64,000 nt of DNA from Flavobacterium sp. 270 (GTDB taxonomy: Bacteria > Bacteroidota > Bacteroidia > Flavobacteriales > Flavobacteriaceae): assembly GCF_004368785.1 (NCBI RefSeq), contig NZ_SODM01000001.1:124001-188000 (forward strand). The letters are read 5' to 3'. Below are positions 15,908-24,967 of this stretch, in pieces (positions within the stretch are counted from its first letter, which is position 1; each line of letters opens with the position of its first letter). The position numbers and the translations under genes are program-made. The notes under the pieces were generated by a model. That model saw only the letters and a list, made by a program, of their open reading frames with translations. It was not told the origin of the DNA and did no database searches.

Positions 15908-17446
15908 ATGTCTCAAAACACTTTAGAAATAGAAAGAGAAGAGAAGAAAGAACTTTATGCATACCAAAAAGGCGACATTGACGCCATTTTTGAACGTTTA
16001 GACAATGCTCCTCAAAAACATCATTTACTGTATCAACTGCCTACAGGGGGCGGTAAAACAGTAATTTTTTCTGAAATCGTTCGCCGTTATTTATCGAATA
16101 ATGATAAAAAAGTGGTTGTTTTAACACACCGTATCGAACTTTGTAAACAAACTTCAAAAATGTTGAAAGGTTTTGGTGTAACAAACAAAATAATCAACAG
16201 TAAAGTAAAAGAATTGCCCGACCAGAATGAATATTCTTGTTTTGTGGCGATGGTTGAAACTTTAAAAAACCGTATCAATGATGAAAAATTACATCTTGAT
16301 AATATTGGTTTGGTTATTATTGATGAGGCACATTACAATTCATTTAGAAAATTATTAAACTCATTTAAAAATGCTTTTATTCTTGGAGTAACAGCAACGC
16401 CTTTGAGTTCTAATATAAAACTGCCAATGCACCAAAGTTATGATGAATTAATCGTAGGAGACACTATTGGTTCGTTAATCGACAAAGGATTTTTGGCAAA
16501 AGCTACTACATATAGTTATGATGTTGGTTTAACTTCATTAAAAGTAGGTATTAACGGAGATTATACCGTAAAATCATCTGATGATTTGTATACCAACACG
16601 ATAATGCAGGAAAAATTACTTCATGCTTACACAGAGCGTTCGTTAGGTAAAAAGACTTTGATTTTCAACAATGGTATTCATACTTCATTATATGTATATG
16701 AAACTTTTAGAGAAGCAGGTTACGACATCAGACACCTTGATAATACAAGCAGTTCTGAAGAACGTAAAGATATTTTGCAATGGTTTAAGAAAACTCCAGA
16801 TGCGATTTTAACTTCGGTTGGAATTTTAACAACTGGTTTTGATGAGCCTACTGTTGAGACTATTATCTTAAACAGAGCAACTAAATCGTTGACTTTATAC
16901 TACCAAATGATTGGTCGTGGTTCTCGTAAATTACCTGGTAAAGACGAGTTTACAGTAATCGATTTAGGAAATAATGCCGCGCGTTTCGGTTTATGGAGCG
17001 AGCCGGTAAACTGGCAGCATATCTTTAAATCTCCAGAATTTTACTTGGAAAATCTTCGTGATGATACCGAAATCGAAATGTTTTTTAAATACAGCATGCC
17101 GCCAGAATTGCGTGCTAAATTTGCTAAAACTGCTGATGTTACTTTTGATGTTGATGAAGAACATAAATTGATCATTAAACAAAATTTGCGTTCTAAAGTT
17201 GTATTAGACAAGTCATTAGAGCAACACGCTTCTATGTGTGTTGATAATACAGAGACATTGCAAGAAGCAAAATCTTTGGGCAAAGAACTAGACGACGACA
17301 TCGAATGCCGTATCAAACGCTACGCTAAATGTTTGAGCCAATGCAGTAAAAACTACCGCGAATGGCTGGTTGAAGATTACAAAAAGAACATGACCTTATT
17401 AATAGGTAAAAAATATCGTGAGAAAATCATGAACGAACCGGATTGA
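15908..17446 (+). CDS. DEAH-box superfamily 2 helicase (type I restriction/UvrB-like fold)
   Basis: This protein of 512 residues has the SF2 motifs in order: Walker A QLPTGGGKTVIFSEI, DEAH box VIIDEAHYNS, motif III GVTATPLSS, motif V ILTTGFDEPTVETIIL and motif VI YQMIGRGSRKLPGK. A C-terminal tail of about 110 residues has three cysteines close together (ECRIKRYAKCLSQCSK). The motif set resembles stand-alone helicases related to RadD and restriction-enzyme helicases. It probably acts on DNA in repair or recombination, but the substrate is inferred. No nuclease or methylase gene is nearby, so a defence role has no support here. Confidence 0.85.
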   Translation: MSQNTLEIEREEKKELYAYQKGDIDAIFERLDNAPQKHHLLYQLPTGGGKTVIFSEIVRRYLSNNDKKVVVLTHRIELCKQTSKMLKGFGVTNKIINSKVKELPDQNEYSCFVAMVETLKNRINDEKLHLDNIGLVIIDEAHYNSFRKLLNSFKNAFILGVTATPLSSNIKLPMHQSYDELIVGDTIGSLIDKGFLAKATTYSYDVGLTSLKVGINGDYTVKSSDDLYTNTIMQEKLLHAYTERSLGKKTLIFNNGIHTSLYVYETFREAGYDIRHLDNTSSSEERKDILQWFKKTPDAILTSVGILTTGFDEPTVETIILNRATKSLTLYYQMIGRGSRKLPGKDEFTVIDLGNNAARFGLWSEPVNWQHIFKSPEFYLENLRDDTEIEMFFKYSMPPELRAKFAKTADVTFDVDEEHKLIIKQNLRSKVVLDKSLEQHASMCVDNTETLQEAKSLGKELDDDIECRIKRYAKCLSQCSKNYREWLVEDYKKNMTLLIGKKYREKIMNEPD

Positions 17447-17464
17447 TTATAAAAGTTTAAATTT

Positions 17465-17611
17465 GTTTCAGGTTTCATGTTTCAAGTTGTTGAAATCTAA
17501 AACAATATTATTTAAAAGGAGAAATCGTATTTCAAGTAATTTAAATGTGATTTTCTCCTTTTAAACTTTTTAGTTTCCTCAGAAACTTGAAACCTTAAAC
17601 TTAAAACTTGA
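17465..17611. repeat. Heptamer repeat arms around a long hairpin
   Basis: GTTTCAGGTTTCATGTTTCA (17465-17484) faces TTGAAACCTTAAACTTAAAAC-type units (17587-17611). Between them is a 13-14 bp stem, AAAAGGAGAAATC (17514-17526) with GATTTTCTCCTTTT (17549-17562), followed by TAAACTTTTT. The inner stem may terminate transcription of the DEAH helicase gene. Confidence 0.7.
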
Positions 17612-17632
17612 AACAAAATTAAAATTTACAAT

Positions 17633-18967
17633 ATGTCTAAACCATTCTCAGAATTAGGGATTTCAGCGCCCATTTTAAAAGCTTTAAGCGAATTGAACAT
17701 TGTTGAACCAACAGAAATTCAACAAAAAACGATTCCGCTTTTATTGGCTGAAAATCACGATTTAGTAGGTTTAGCAAAAACCGGAACAGGAAAAACTGCA
17801 GCATTTGGATTGCCTTTATTGCAATTGGTTGATACAAATTCTACTATTGTTCAAGCCGTTATTTTGGTTCCAACCAGAGAATTAGGACAGCAGATTTTTA
17901 GAAATTTAGAAGATTTTGGAAAACATATTCCAAATATCTCTATCGCTTCTACTTGTGGCGGAATCCCAATAAAACCTCAAATTGAGCGTCTTACGCAACC
18001 AACACATATTGTTGTAGCAACTCTGGGACGTTTAATAGATTTGATTCAGCGTAAAGCAATTGATTTAAAAGAAACTCAATATTTAGTTTTAGATGAAGCC
18101 GACGAAATGGTTTCTATTCTTAAAGAAAGTCTGGACGAAATTATTGCTGAACTTCCTAAAAAACACCGCACTTTATTGTTTTCTGCAACTTTACCGGGAA
18201 CAATCAAACAACTGATTCAGAATTATTTAAATAAGAATGTAATACAAGTTAGCGCCAGCATGGAAACTGTTGGTAACCAAGGAATTGACCACGAATTTAT
18301 TGTTGTTGATCCAATTGAAAAACTGGACGTTTTAATGCATTTTTTGAATTCTAAGGAAGGCGAACGCGGGATTATTTTCTGCAAAACAAAAGCTGCAGTA
18401 AATAAACTGGCTAAAAATCTGGCTATTAATCGTTTTTCTTCTGGAGCACTTCATGGAAGTTTGTCTCAGGGAATTCGTGACAGAATTATGGAGCAGTTTC
18501 GCGAAGGTCATATTAATATTCTTGTCGCTACAGATTTGGCAGCGAGAGGGATAGATGTAAAAGAAATTTCGTATGTGGTTAATTATCACTTACCAGACAC
18601 GTACGAAAATTATGTACACAGAAGCGGTAGAACGGCAAGGGCAGGGGCAAAAGGGCTTTCTCTGACTGTTTTACAGCAAGAAGAAGTTGTTGAAATTGTA
18701 GATTTTGAAAAAGAATTAGGAATTAAATTTCATGAATTTAAAAAACCTTCTGCTGTTAGTTTAGAAGAAAATAATACGCTTTTATGGGCGAAACAAATCT
18801 TTAAAACGAAACCAAATCACGATATTTCTGCGGAATTAAAAACGAAAGTGAAAACCGTTTTTCATCACCTTACTAAAGATGAATTAATAGAAAAATTAAT
18901 GGCGAATTATGTTTTGCAGAACAAAAACGATGTAGTTGAAAAACCTGTTAAAAAATTCAAAAAGTAA
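17633..18967 (+). CDS. DEAD-box RNA helicase
   Basis: This protein of 444 residues has the DEAD-box motifs: Q motif (F..LGISAPILKALSELNIVEPTEIQQ), AKTGTGKTAAFGLP, PTRELGQQ, VLDEADEM, SATLPG, and in the second RecA domain ARGIDVKEISYVVNYHLPDTYENYVHRSGRTARAG. It resembles RhlE/DeaD-type helicases that unwind structured RNA during ribosome assembly and mRNA decay. The C-terminal extension after about residue 360 is basic (FHHLTKDELIEKLMAN...KKFKK) but short. It follows the DEAH helicase gene after a repeat-filled spacer. Confidence 0.92.
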   Translation: MSKPFSELGISAPILKALSELNIVEPTEIQQKTIPLLLAENHDLVGLAKTGTGKTAAFGLPLLQLVDTNSTIVQAVILVPTRELGQQIFRNLEDFGKHIPNISIASTCGGIPIKPQIERLTQPTHIVVATLGRLIDLIQRKAIDLKETQYLVLDEADEMVSILKESLDEIIAELPKKHRTLLFSATLPGTIKQLIQNYLNKNVIQVSASMETVGNQGIDHEFIVVDPIEKLDVLMHFLNSKEGERGIIFCKTKAAVNKLAKNLAINRFSSGALHGSLSQGIRDRIMEQFREGHINILVATDLAARGIDVKEISYVVNYHLPDTYENYVHRSGRTARAGAKGLSLTVLQQEEVVEIVDFEKELGIKFHEFKKPSAVSLEENNTLLWAKQIFKTKPNHDISAELKTKVKTVFHHLTKDELIEKLMANYVLQNKNDVVEKPVKKFKK

Positions 18968-19054
18968 GCTGTACAGACTTTGTAACTGTTAAATTTTGTT
19001 GTACATTTAAGGTAATTTAAAAGATCAAATAATCTTATTCGTAAAACAACATAT

Positions 19055-20314
19055 ATGAAAATAGTCATTATTGGAGGTGGTTTTGCAGGTATAAATCTAG
19101 CAAAAGAACTTGTAAATCATCCTCAAATACAAGTTACACTTGTCGACAAGAATAATTATAATTTTTTCCCTCCACTTATATATCAGGTTGCAACCGCTTT
19201 TTTAGAACCATCGAGCATTAGTTATCCTTTCAGAAAATTTTTTGCAGGCAAAAAGAATCTTGAATTTCGTTTGGGCGAATTAGTTTCTGTAGTTCCAGCA
19301 GAAAATAAAATAATCCTAAATAATGGAGAATTAGAGTATGATAAATTGGTATTTGCCACAGGTGCAGAAACCAGTTATTTTGGTATGGAAAACGTTATGA
19401 AAAACGCCATTCCGATGAAAACCTTAAATGATGCCATCGAAATGAGAAATACGCTGCTAAAAAATCTTGAAAAAGCAGCCATTACCAAAGACATGCGCAA
19501 ACGTCGTAAATTATTAACAATTGTTGTGGCCGGAGGAGGCCCAACAGGAGTTGAAGTTTCTGGAATGTTTGCCGAAATGCGTAAAAATATTTTATTAAAA
19601 GAATATCCGGAATTAGAAACCTCTGCCAGCAATGTTTATTTGGTTGATGGAGGAGATGCACTTCTGGCTCCTATGAGCAAAGAATCTCAACAAGATACTT
19701 TAAAAGCTTTAACAAATCTTGGTGTTGTTGTAAAGCTGCACACCCGAGTTACAGATTATGTTGATGATACGGTATATTTTGAAAACGGAGAAACCATCAA
19801 AACTAAAAACTTAATCTGGGCTGCCGGAGTTTCTGCTAAAATCTTTGACGGAATTCCGCAAGAAAGTTACGGACGCGGCCGACGTATGGCAACAGATCAA
19901 TATAATAAGGTAAATGGTCTTGAAAATGTTTATGCCATTGGTGATACTGCAATTTTATCTGGTGATAAAAATTTCCCAGACGGACACCCGCAGGTTGCAC
20001 AAGTAGCTATTCAGCAAGGAATTAACCTGGCTAAGAATTTCATGAAAATGGTAACAAACAAGCCATTAAAACCTTTTATGTATAATGATAAAGGTTCAAT
20101 GGCAATTATCGGAAAAAATAAAGCTGTTGTGGATTTACCAAGTCCAAAATGGCATTTTAATGGATTTTTTGCCTGGATTATTTGGTTATTCATTCACTTG
20201 ATTTCATTAATAACCTACAGAAACCGATTAAACACATTCTGGAACTGGATGGTTGCATATTTTGCTAGAGACCAATCTCTTAGAATGATTATTCGACCTG
20301 ATAAAAGACAATAG
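19055..20314 (+). CDS. ndh: Type II NADH dehydrogenase (NAD(P)/FAD-dependent)
   Basis: This protein of 419 residues has an N-terminal FAD-binding Rossmann motif, IVIIGGGFAGINLAKEL, a second nucleotide-binding motif, VVAGGGPTGVEVSG, and the FAD-contacting VYAIGDTAIL. Its C-terminal hydrophobic stretch (FNGFFAWIIWLFIHLISLITYRNR) anchors it to the inner membrane, as in NDH-2 enzymes. NDH-2 oxidises NADH and reduces the quinone pool without pumping protons. It stands alone, followed by a strong terminator. Confidence 0.9.
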   Translation: MKIVIIGGGFAGINLAKELVNHPQIQVTLVDKNNYNFFPPLIYQVATAFLEPSSISYPFRKFFAGKKNLEFRLGELVSVVPAENKIILNNGELEYDKLVFATGAETSYFGMENVMKNAIPMKTLNDAIEMRNTLLKNLEKAAITKDMRKRRKLLTIVVAGGGPTGVEVSGMFAEMRKNILLKEYPELETSASNVYLVDGGDALLAPMSKESQQDTLKALTNLGVVVKLHTRVTDYVDDTVYFENGETIKTKNLIWAAGVSAKIFDGIPQESYGRGRRMATDQYNKVNGLENVYAIGDTAILSGDKNFPDGHPQVAQVAIQQGINLAKNFMKMVTNKPLKPFMYNDKGSMAIIGKNKAVVDLPSPKWHFNGFFAWIIWLFIHLISLITYRNRLNTFWNWMVAYFARDQSLRMIIRPDKRQ

Positions 20315-20324
20315 TTTTTAAATA

Positions 20325-20465
20325 AATTTCAAATTTTTTAAATTCCAAATTCCAATAAAAAGCCAGAACATAACGTTTCTGGCTTTTTTTATTTTAGAAT
20401 TTAGATTGTAGAGTTTAGATTGTCTTGGAATTTGGAATTTGGGATTTAAAAAATTGGAATTTAAT
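20325..20465. repeat. GGAATTT-type inverted repeat surrounding a terminator
   Basis: AAATTCCAAATTCCAA-type units (20340-20356) face TTGGAATTTGGAATTTGGG-type units (20424-20460). A terminator and an AGATTGTAGAGTTTAGATTG stretch lie between them. The outer arms could form a large hairpin around the terminator. Confidence 0.7.
20357..20390. terminator. Intrinsic terminator between ndh and the Bcr-type gene
   Basis: AAAAAGCCAGAA (20357-20368) pairs with its perfect complement (20377-20388), followed by Ts. It is usable from both directions by the convergent genes. Confidence 0.9.
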
Positions 20466-20476
20466 CCTTTAATCCC

Positions 20477-21706
20477 TTAGTGTCCAACAATAACATCGTC
20501 ATCTGCAGAAACTTCAACTTGTTGTTTTATAAAACGTTTGCCGATATTTAAAACAATAAAAGCAATAATTGTAGTGGATGTCATAATAAAAACCATTGGT
20601 GCGATAGAATCTTTAACAAAAATTCCAACAGCAAATGATGCCAAAGCTCCTAAACCTAACTGTATAGCGCCCATTAAAGCCGAGGCACTTCCTGCGTTTT
20701 TAGCAAAAGGCGCCATGGTAAGTCCTGCGGTATTTGGATTTGAAATTCCTAAACAACCTAAGAATAAAAACAACATTGCAATCGTTTCATACAATCCTAA
20801 TAGATTATTTAGCGAAAGTAAGAGAAAAACAATACTGATTAAAGATTGCAGAATTAATGCCGCAAAAATCATTTGTTCGCTAGTGAATTTCTTCAATAAA
20901 ACTGAATTTAACTGACTGGAACCGATAAAACTAACAGACATAAAGGCAAAAATCCATCCGTATGTTTTGGCATCAACATGATAAATATCCATAAAAATTA
21001 TAGGAGAGGCCGCAACGTATGTAAATAAGCCCGAAAAAGCAATTGATCCGGTAAAAGCGTAGGTAAAGAATTGAGGTTCTTTAAGCACTTTTAAAAAGTT
21101 AGAAATAATTGGTTTTGGTTTTAAAGAAATCGAAGTATCTGGTTTATAACTATTTGGAAGACCTAATTGTGAAGCCGTTAAAATAGCAATTCCCATGCAC
21201 ATTAGAATTAAAAACACGGTATGCCAGCCAAAATCTTCGGTTACGTAACCTCCAATTGTAGGCGCCAGCATCGGCGAAAGCCCTAAAACTAGCATTAAAA
21301 GAGAAAATACCTTTGGAATATCTTTTACGGGAAACAAATCTCTAACCATCGCAACAGAAGCAACTGTTGCAGCACAACTTCCTACAGCTTGAATGAATCT
21401 TAAAAAAATAAATCCATCAATATCAGTTACATACACACAGCCTAAAGAAGCCAGAATATAAACCATTAAACCGATAAACAAAGGTTTTTTACGTCCGAAA
21501 CGGTCTAATAATGGTCCATAAAGTAATTGTCCAGCAGAGATTCCGATAAAATAACTCGATAAACTCATCGAAACTTTTGCGACAGTAGTGTGCAGATCTT
21601 TTGCAATGCTTGAAAAACCAGGCAGATACATATCAATAGAAAAAGGCCCAAGAGCAGTTAAAGATCCTAAAATAAGGATGAGTTGAATATATTTTTTTGT
21701 TGTCAT
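20477..21706 (-). CDS. Bcr/CflA-type multidrug efflux MFS transporter
   Basis: This protein of 409 residues has about twelve membrane segments. The opening LILGSLTALGPFSIDMYLPGFSSIAKDL and the loop GPLLDRFGRKKPLFIGLMVY are hallmarks of the Bcr/CflA (DHA1) drug:proton antiporters. It should export bicyclomycin-, chloramphenicol- or sulfonamide-like compounds across the inner membrane, and the true substrate is unknown. A TACCTTTG element lies about 30 bases upstream, so the gene is probably monocistronic. Confidence 0.9.
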   Translation of the reverse strand: MTTKKYIQLILILGSLTALGPFSIDMYLPGFSSIAKDLHTTVAKVSMSLSSYFIGISAGQLLYGPLLDRFGRKKPLFIGLMVYILASLGCVYVTDIDGFIFLRFIQAVGSCAATVASVAMVRDLFPVKDIPKVFSLLMLVLGLSPMLAPTIGGYVTEDFGWHTVFLILMCMGIAILTASQLGLPNSYKPDTSISLKPKPIISNFLKVLKEPQFFTYAFTGSIAFSGLFTYVAASPIIFMDIYHVDAKTYGWIFAFMSVSFIGSSQLNSVLLKKFTSEQMIFAALILQSLISIVFLLLSLNNLLGLYETIAMLFLFLGCLGISNPNTAGLTMAPFAKNAGSASALMGAIQLGLGALASFAVGIFVKDSIAPMVFIMTSTTIIAFIVLNIGKRFIKQQVEVSADDDVIVGH

Positions 21707-21735
21707 TTTCTTAAAATATGGCTTATAATTTTCAG

Positions 21736-21743
21736 CAAAGGTA
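21736..21743 (-). promoter_or_regulatory. -7 promoter element of the Bcr-type transporter gene
   Basis: TACCTTTG on the minus strand matches TAnnTTTG. The nearest upstream TTG is 25 bases away, slightly beyond the usual spacing. Confidence 0.5.
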
Positions 21744-21822
21744 AAGATTTCATACCTTGTTGTATAATCAAATGCATTCTTAAATAAAAAGATTGCTATT
21801 TATTAATCTAAATTTAAAAATT

Positions 21823-22242
21823 ATGAAAAAGTATCTTTTACTATTATCTGTTTTATTTACGTCGTTTTCTTTTGCACAAAATATAGAATCTAAAAAAGAA
21901 GATGTCACTACAGCACAATATGAACTGCTGCAAAAAGTGAATCAATATTATCCTGATATCACGTTAAACAAATCTATTACCAATTTTTATGCTGGATCTA
22001 CAATTATAGATTCTCAACAGGAATTTGATATTAAAGGAACAAAATTTTCAAGTTATAAAATCGGTATTGAACCAGATAACAAAAAATTAGTTTTTGAATA
22101 TGTGTCAGACGAAACTGGAAAAGTTTATGGAGATGTTACGATTTTTAAAGGACACGCTTTAAGAACAACTTTTAATGAGAAGAACAATCAAATTGAAGTT
22201 TCACTTGACGGAAAATCCGTTTATTTGAAAAAAATAAAATAA
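21823..22242 (+). CDS. Secreted protein of unknown function
   Basis: I place the start at the ATG at 21823, because the frame before it would begin with TTG and put ten residues ahead of a clear signal peptide (MKKYLLLLSVLFTSFSFAQ). The preprotein has 139 residues, and cleavage after FAQ leaves a small beta-rich domain of about 120 residues. It should be exported to the periplasm. No family is recognised. A terminator follows closely. Confidence 0.75.
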   Translation: MKKYLLLLSVLFTSFSFAQNIESKKEDVTTAQYELLQKVNQYYPDITLNKSITNFYAGSTIIDSQQEFDIKGTKFSSYKIGIEPDNKKLVFEYVSDETGKVYGDVTIFKGHALRTTFNEKNNQIEVSLDGKSVYLKKIK

Positions 22243-22264
22243 ATTTTCATTTAAAGGAAATATG

Positions 22265-22288
22265 AAGCATCACACACGTGATGCTTTT
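22265..22288 (+). terminator. Intrinsic terminator after the secreted protein gene
   Basis: AAGCATCAC (22265-22273) pairs with GTGATGCTT (22278-22286), followed by a T run. Confidence 0.88.
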
Positions 22289-22318
22289 TTAGTTTATATT
22301 TGATAAAATTTACTTTTA

Positions 22319-22699
22319 ATGAAAAAGATTATTGTTTTACTGTTTTTGATTTCTTTTCAGGGATACTCTCAAGCCAATCGATTTACAGGAACCTGGAGCA
22401 GCGAAAATTGCAAAGACTGCAAAAAAGATTATATTTTAACTTTAAATATAGCACAGTCAAATTCTAAGATTTACGGAACTGCAGAAGTTACGAGCAGTTT
22501 TGCAGAATTGAATTCTGGAGTTTTAGAAATTTCCGGTTACGTGTATACTATGGGCGAACGTGCACAGATTACTTTAAAAGGAAAAAATGGAATTGGTGCA
22601 AGCGCAGTACTTTTTGAACAAGATGGAAAATTACAGTTTAATAAACGTGGCGGGGACGATATTGTACCAAAAGAAGTGATTATGAGTAAAATAAACTAA
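22319..22699 (+). CDS. Secreted protein of unknown function
   Basis: This protein of 126 residues has a signal peptide, MKKIIVLLFLISFQGYSQ. The mature part starts ANRFTGTWSSENCKDCKKDYILTL, with a CxxC-like pair (Cys-Lys-Asp-Cys), and continues as beta strands. The GTWS opening resembles lipocalin- or copper/heme-binding-like small folds of Bacteroidota, but I cannot assign it. The gap of 351 bases after it holds a small hairpin, GGCGCTA/TAGCGCT near 22705-22720, and a possible promoter for the next gene. I see nothing else there. Confidence 0.7.
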   Translation: MKKIIVLLFLISFQGYSQANRFTGTWSSENCKDCKKDYILTLNIAQSNSKIYGTAEVTSSFAELNSGVLEISGYVYTMGERAQITLKGKNGIGASAVLFEQDGKLQFNKRGGDDIVPKEVIMSKIN

Positions 22700-22731
22700 A
22701 AGGCGCTATTTTTAGCGCTATACAATTTGAC

Positions 22732-22764
<33 letters not shown>

Positions 22765-22992
22765 GAAAATCACTCCTGTATATTCCTTATATAAATCACT
22801 TTTAGATATTAATACGATTTATATATACTCTGTATCAACAACTTACTTCTTTTAAAAAACAATAAGCAGAAAAATAAATAGTAAAAACCTGCGATAACTT
22901 AGATTATAAACTTAAAAAAAGATTTTAAAGCCTGTAAATCACAGATTATTAGCTTTTCCTTAAAATGACTAGATTATCACAAAGTTGCTTCA

Positions 22993-23025
22993 TTGTAAGA
23001 GTTTATTTTATTATTTTTACATTCG
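22993..23025 (+). promoter_or_regulatory. Possible promoter of the CNMP-CBS-DUF294 gene
   Basis: TTG (22993-22995) and TACATTCG (23018-23025, one mismatch to TAnnTTTG) are 22 bases apart. They end 25 bases before the ATG at 23051. Confidence 0.35.
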
Positions 23026-23050
23026 ATACTTTAAAGATAAATATCAACCG

Positions 23051-24964
23051 ATGAATACAATTGCAGAGCATATTGCTGACTTTTTAAAAGAATATCCGCC
23101 ATTTAATAATTTGACTTTTCAAGAATTGTCAGATATCGCTACGAATATTCGTGTCCTAAATTTAGAAAAACACGCAGTATTGTTTCAAAATAACGATCTG
23201 CTTCACGACAGCTTTTATGTTGTAGCTTCTGGTATCATAAATTTAACGACGATTGCAGATGCCGAAGAAACGATAATCAACAAATGCCACGAAGGTGATA
23301 TTTTTGGTTTACGCCCGTTTTTTGCCAAAAATAACTATATGATGACGGCAAAAGCCCGTGAGGAAAGTATTATTTATGCTATTCCGATCGCGGTTTTTAG
23401 ACCATTTGTTGCCAATAATTCAGACGTTTTAAACTTTTTATTAGAAAGTTTTGCTGTAAATTCAAGACATACGAAAGACAGCGTTAGCTCTAACGGAAAA
23501 TTAATTTCTGAAAATGGCTATATCGATCAGCAGTCAGAAATGCAATACATACAATCGCTTACTTATAATACTTCACCCTTAAAAACGGAAAGTCATCATA
23601 TTGTCAAAGATGTTGCAATTCTTATGACGGAAGCCATGGTTGATAATATTGTGGTATGCGAAAAAAATAATCCGATTGGTATTGTTACTGATGGAGATTT
23701 AGCTTCAAAAATTGCTACAGGCCGTTATCCTATCACAGAAACGATAGATAAGATTATGTCTTCGCCGGTTGTTACTGTAATTGAAAATGTGTCTTTAGCC
23801 GAAGCACAGTTGTTGATGCTAAAACATAACGTTTCGCACCTTTGCGTTACTAAAGACGGTACAAGTAAATCTGCTGTAAAAGGAATTATTTCTGAGCACG
23901 ATCTTATTGTAGCACAAGCCAGTAACCCTGGTGTATTAATCAAAGAGATTAAGCGCTCGCAGTTACCAAAAGACTTAAAACAAATACGTGATCGTTTGTC
24001 TGATTTGATTCAAAACTCAATTCAGAAAAACATTCCAATCTCGCATATTAGTAATATTGCCAGCGAAATCAACTTGGCAATAATCAAACGTGCGGTAGAG
24101 CTTTCTATTTTAGATTTAGGCTCCCCTCCTGCACGTTTTGCATGGTTAAGCATTGGAAGTCAAGGTCGTAAAGAACAACTTTTACTAACTGATCAGGATA
24201 GTATTTTGATTTTTGAAGATGTTACGCCAGAAAAATACAGAGAAGTAAAAGATTACTTTTTGAGATTAGCTAAAAGAGCTACTGCTGTCTTAGAAAAAGT
24301 AGGTTATGAATATTGCCCAAACGGACATATGGGAAGTAATATGTTATGGTGTAAATCATTGACTGACTGGACAAAACAATACAACAGCTGGATGAATACT
24401 CCAGGTGAAAACAGCAACGATTTGAGTAGTATTTTCTTTGATTATGAAATTGTTTTTGGTGAAGCAAAAATTGAAGAAGTGATCGAAAATGTTATTTTCA
24501 AAAATGCTGTAAACAATACTTTATTCTTTGACTTTTTAGGAAATGATGCTTTAAAAAGAAATTCACCTTTAAGCTTTTTCAAAAAATTTATAGTTGAAGA
24601 AGAAGGTCCGCAAAAAGGAAAATTTGATATTAAAACCCGTGCTTTAATGCCTTTAATAGACTCTGCACGTTTATTAATTTTGAATGCCAATATTAAAGGA
24701 ATTAAAAATACTTATTTAAGATTCAAACAATTAGCGATAACAGATTCTAAAAACGCCGAAATATATTTAAGCTGTGCCGAGGCTTTTCAGACGCTTTCAA
24801 AATTCAGAACCGTTGAAGGTTTAAAAAACGATGATTCTGGACAATACATCAATTTGAGAGAGATGTCTAAAACAGATAAGGAGAAGTTAAAAAATGCCCT
24901 AACCCCAATGAAAGACCTTGAGGAACTAATTAAGAGTAAATTTCAACTGACACAATTCTCGTAA
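23051..24964 (+). CDS. CNMP-binding/CBS/DUF294 nucleotidyltransferase-like protein
   Basis: The start is set at the ATG at 23051 (MNTIAEHIADFLKEYPPF). The upstream extension would rest on a TTG start. The 637-residue protein has four parts. A cyclic-nucleotide-binding-type domain (about 15-130) includes GDIFGLRPFF. A CBS pair (about 180-310) has GIVTDGDLASKIATG and GIISEHDLI. A DUF294 nucleotidyltransferase-like domain has GSQGRKEQLLLTDQDS at about residues 369-384, the GS...D-x-D metal site. A C-terminal helical domain completes it. It looks like a ligand-sensing nucleotidyltransferase, by analogy with GlnD-type enzymes. The DnaQ-like gene follows after three bases. Confidence 0.85.
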   Translation: MNTIAEHIADFLKEYPPFNNLTFQELSDIATNIRVLNLEKHAVLFQNNDLLHDSFYVVASGIINLTTIADAEETIINKCHEGDIFGLRPFFAKNNYMMTAKAREESIIYAIPIAVFRPFVANNSDVLNFLLESFAVNSRHTKDSVSSNGKLISENGYIDQQSEMQYIQSLTYNTSPLKTESHHIVKDVAILMTEAMVDNIVVCEKNNPIGIVTDGDLASKIATGRYPITETIDKIMSSPVVTVIENVSLAEAQLLMLKHNVSHLCVTKDGTSKSAVKGIISEHDLIVAQASNPGVLIKEIKRSQLPKDLKQIRDRLSDLIQNSIQKNIPISHISNIASEINLAIIKRAVELSILDLGSPPARFAWLSIGSQGRKEQLLLTDQDSILIFEDVTPEKYREVKDYFLRLAKRATAVLEKVGYEYCPNGHMGSNMLWCKSLTDWTKQYNSWMNTPGENSNDLSSIFFDYEIVFGEAKIEEVIENVIFKNAVNNTLFFDFLGNDALKRNSPLSFFKKFIVEEEGPQKGKFDIKTRALMPLIDSARLLILNANIKGIKNTYLRFKQLAITDSKNAEIYLSCAEAFQTLSKFRTVEGLKNDDSGQYINLREMSKTDKEKLKNALTPMKDLEELIKSKFQLTQFS

Positions 24965-24967
24965 AAT

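Noticed and set aside
15908..18967. A defence island made of the DEAH and DEAD helicases
   Set aside because: Neither neighbour is a nuclease, methylase or toxin, and the DEAD-box protein is a standard RNA helicase.
22985..23050. N-terminal extension of the CNMP-CBS-DUF294 protein
   Set aside because: It would need a TTG start and adds a tyrosine-rich stretch, and it lies over a likely promoter. The ATG at 23051 fits better.
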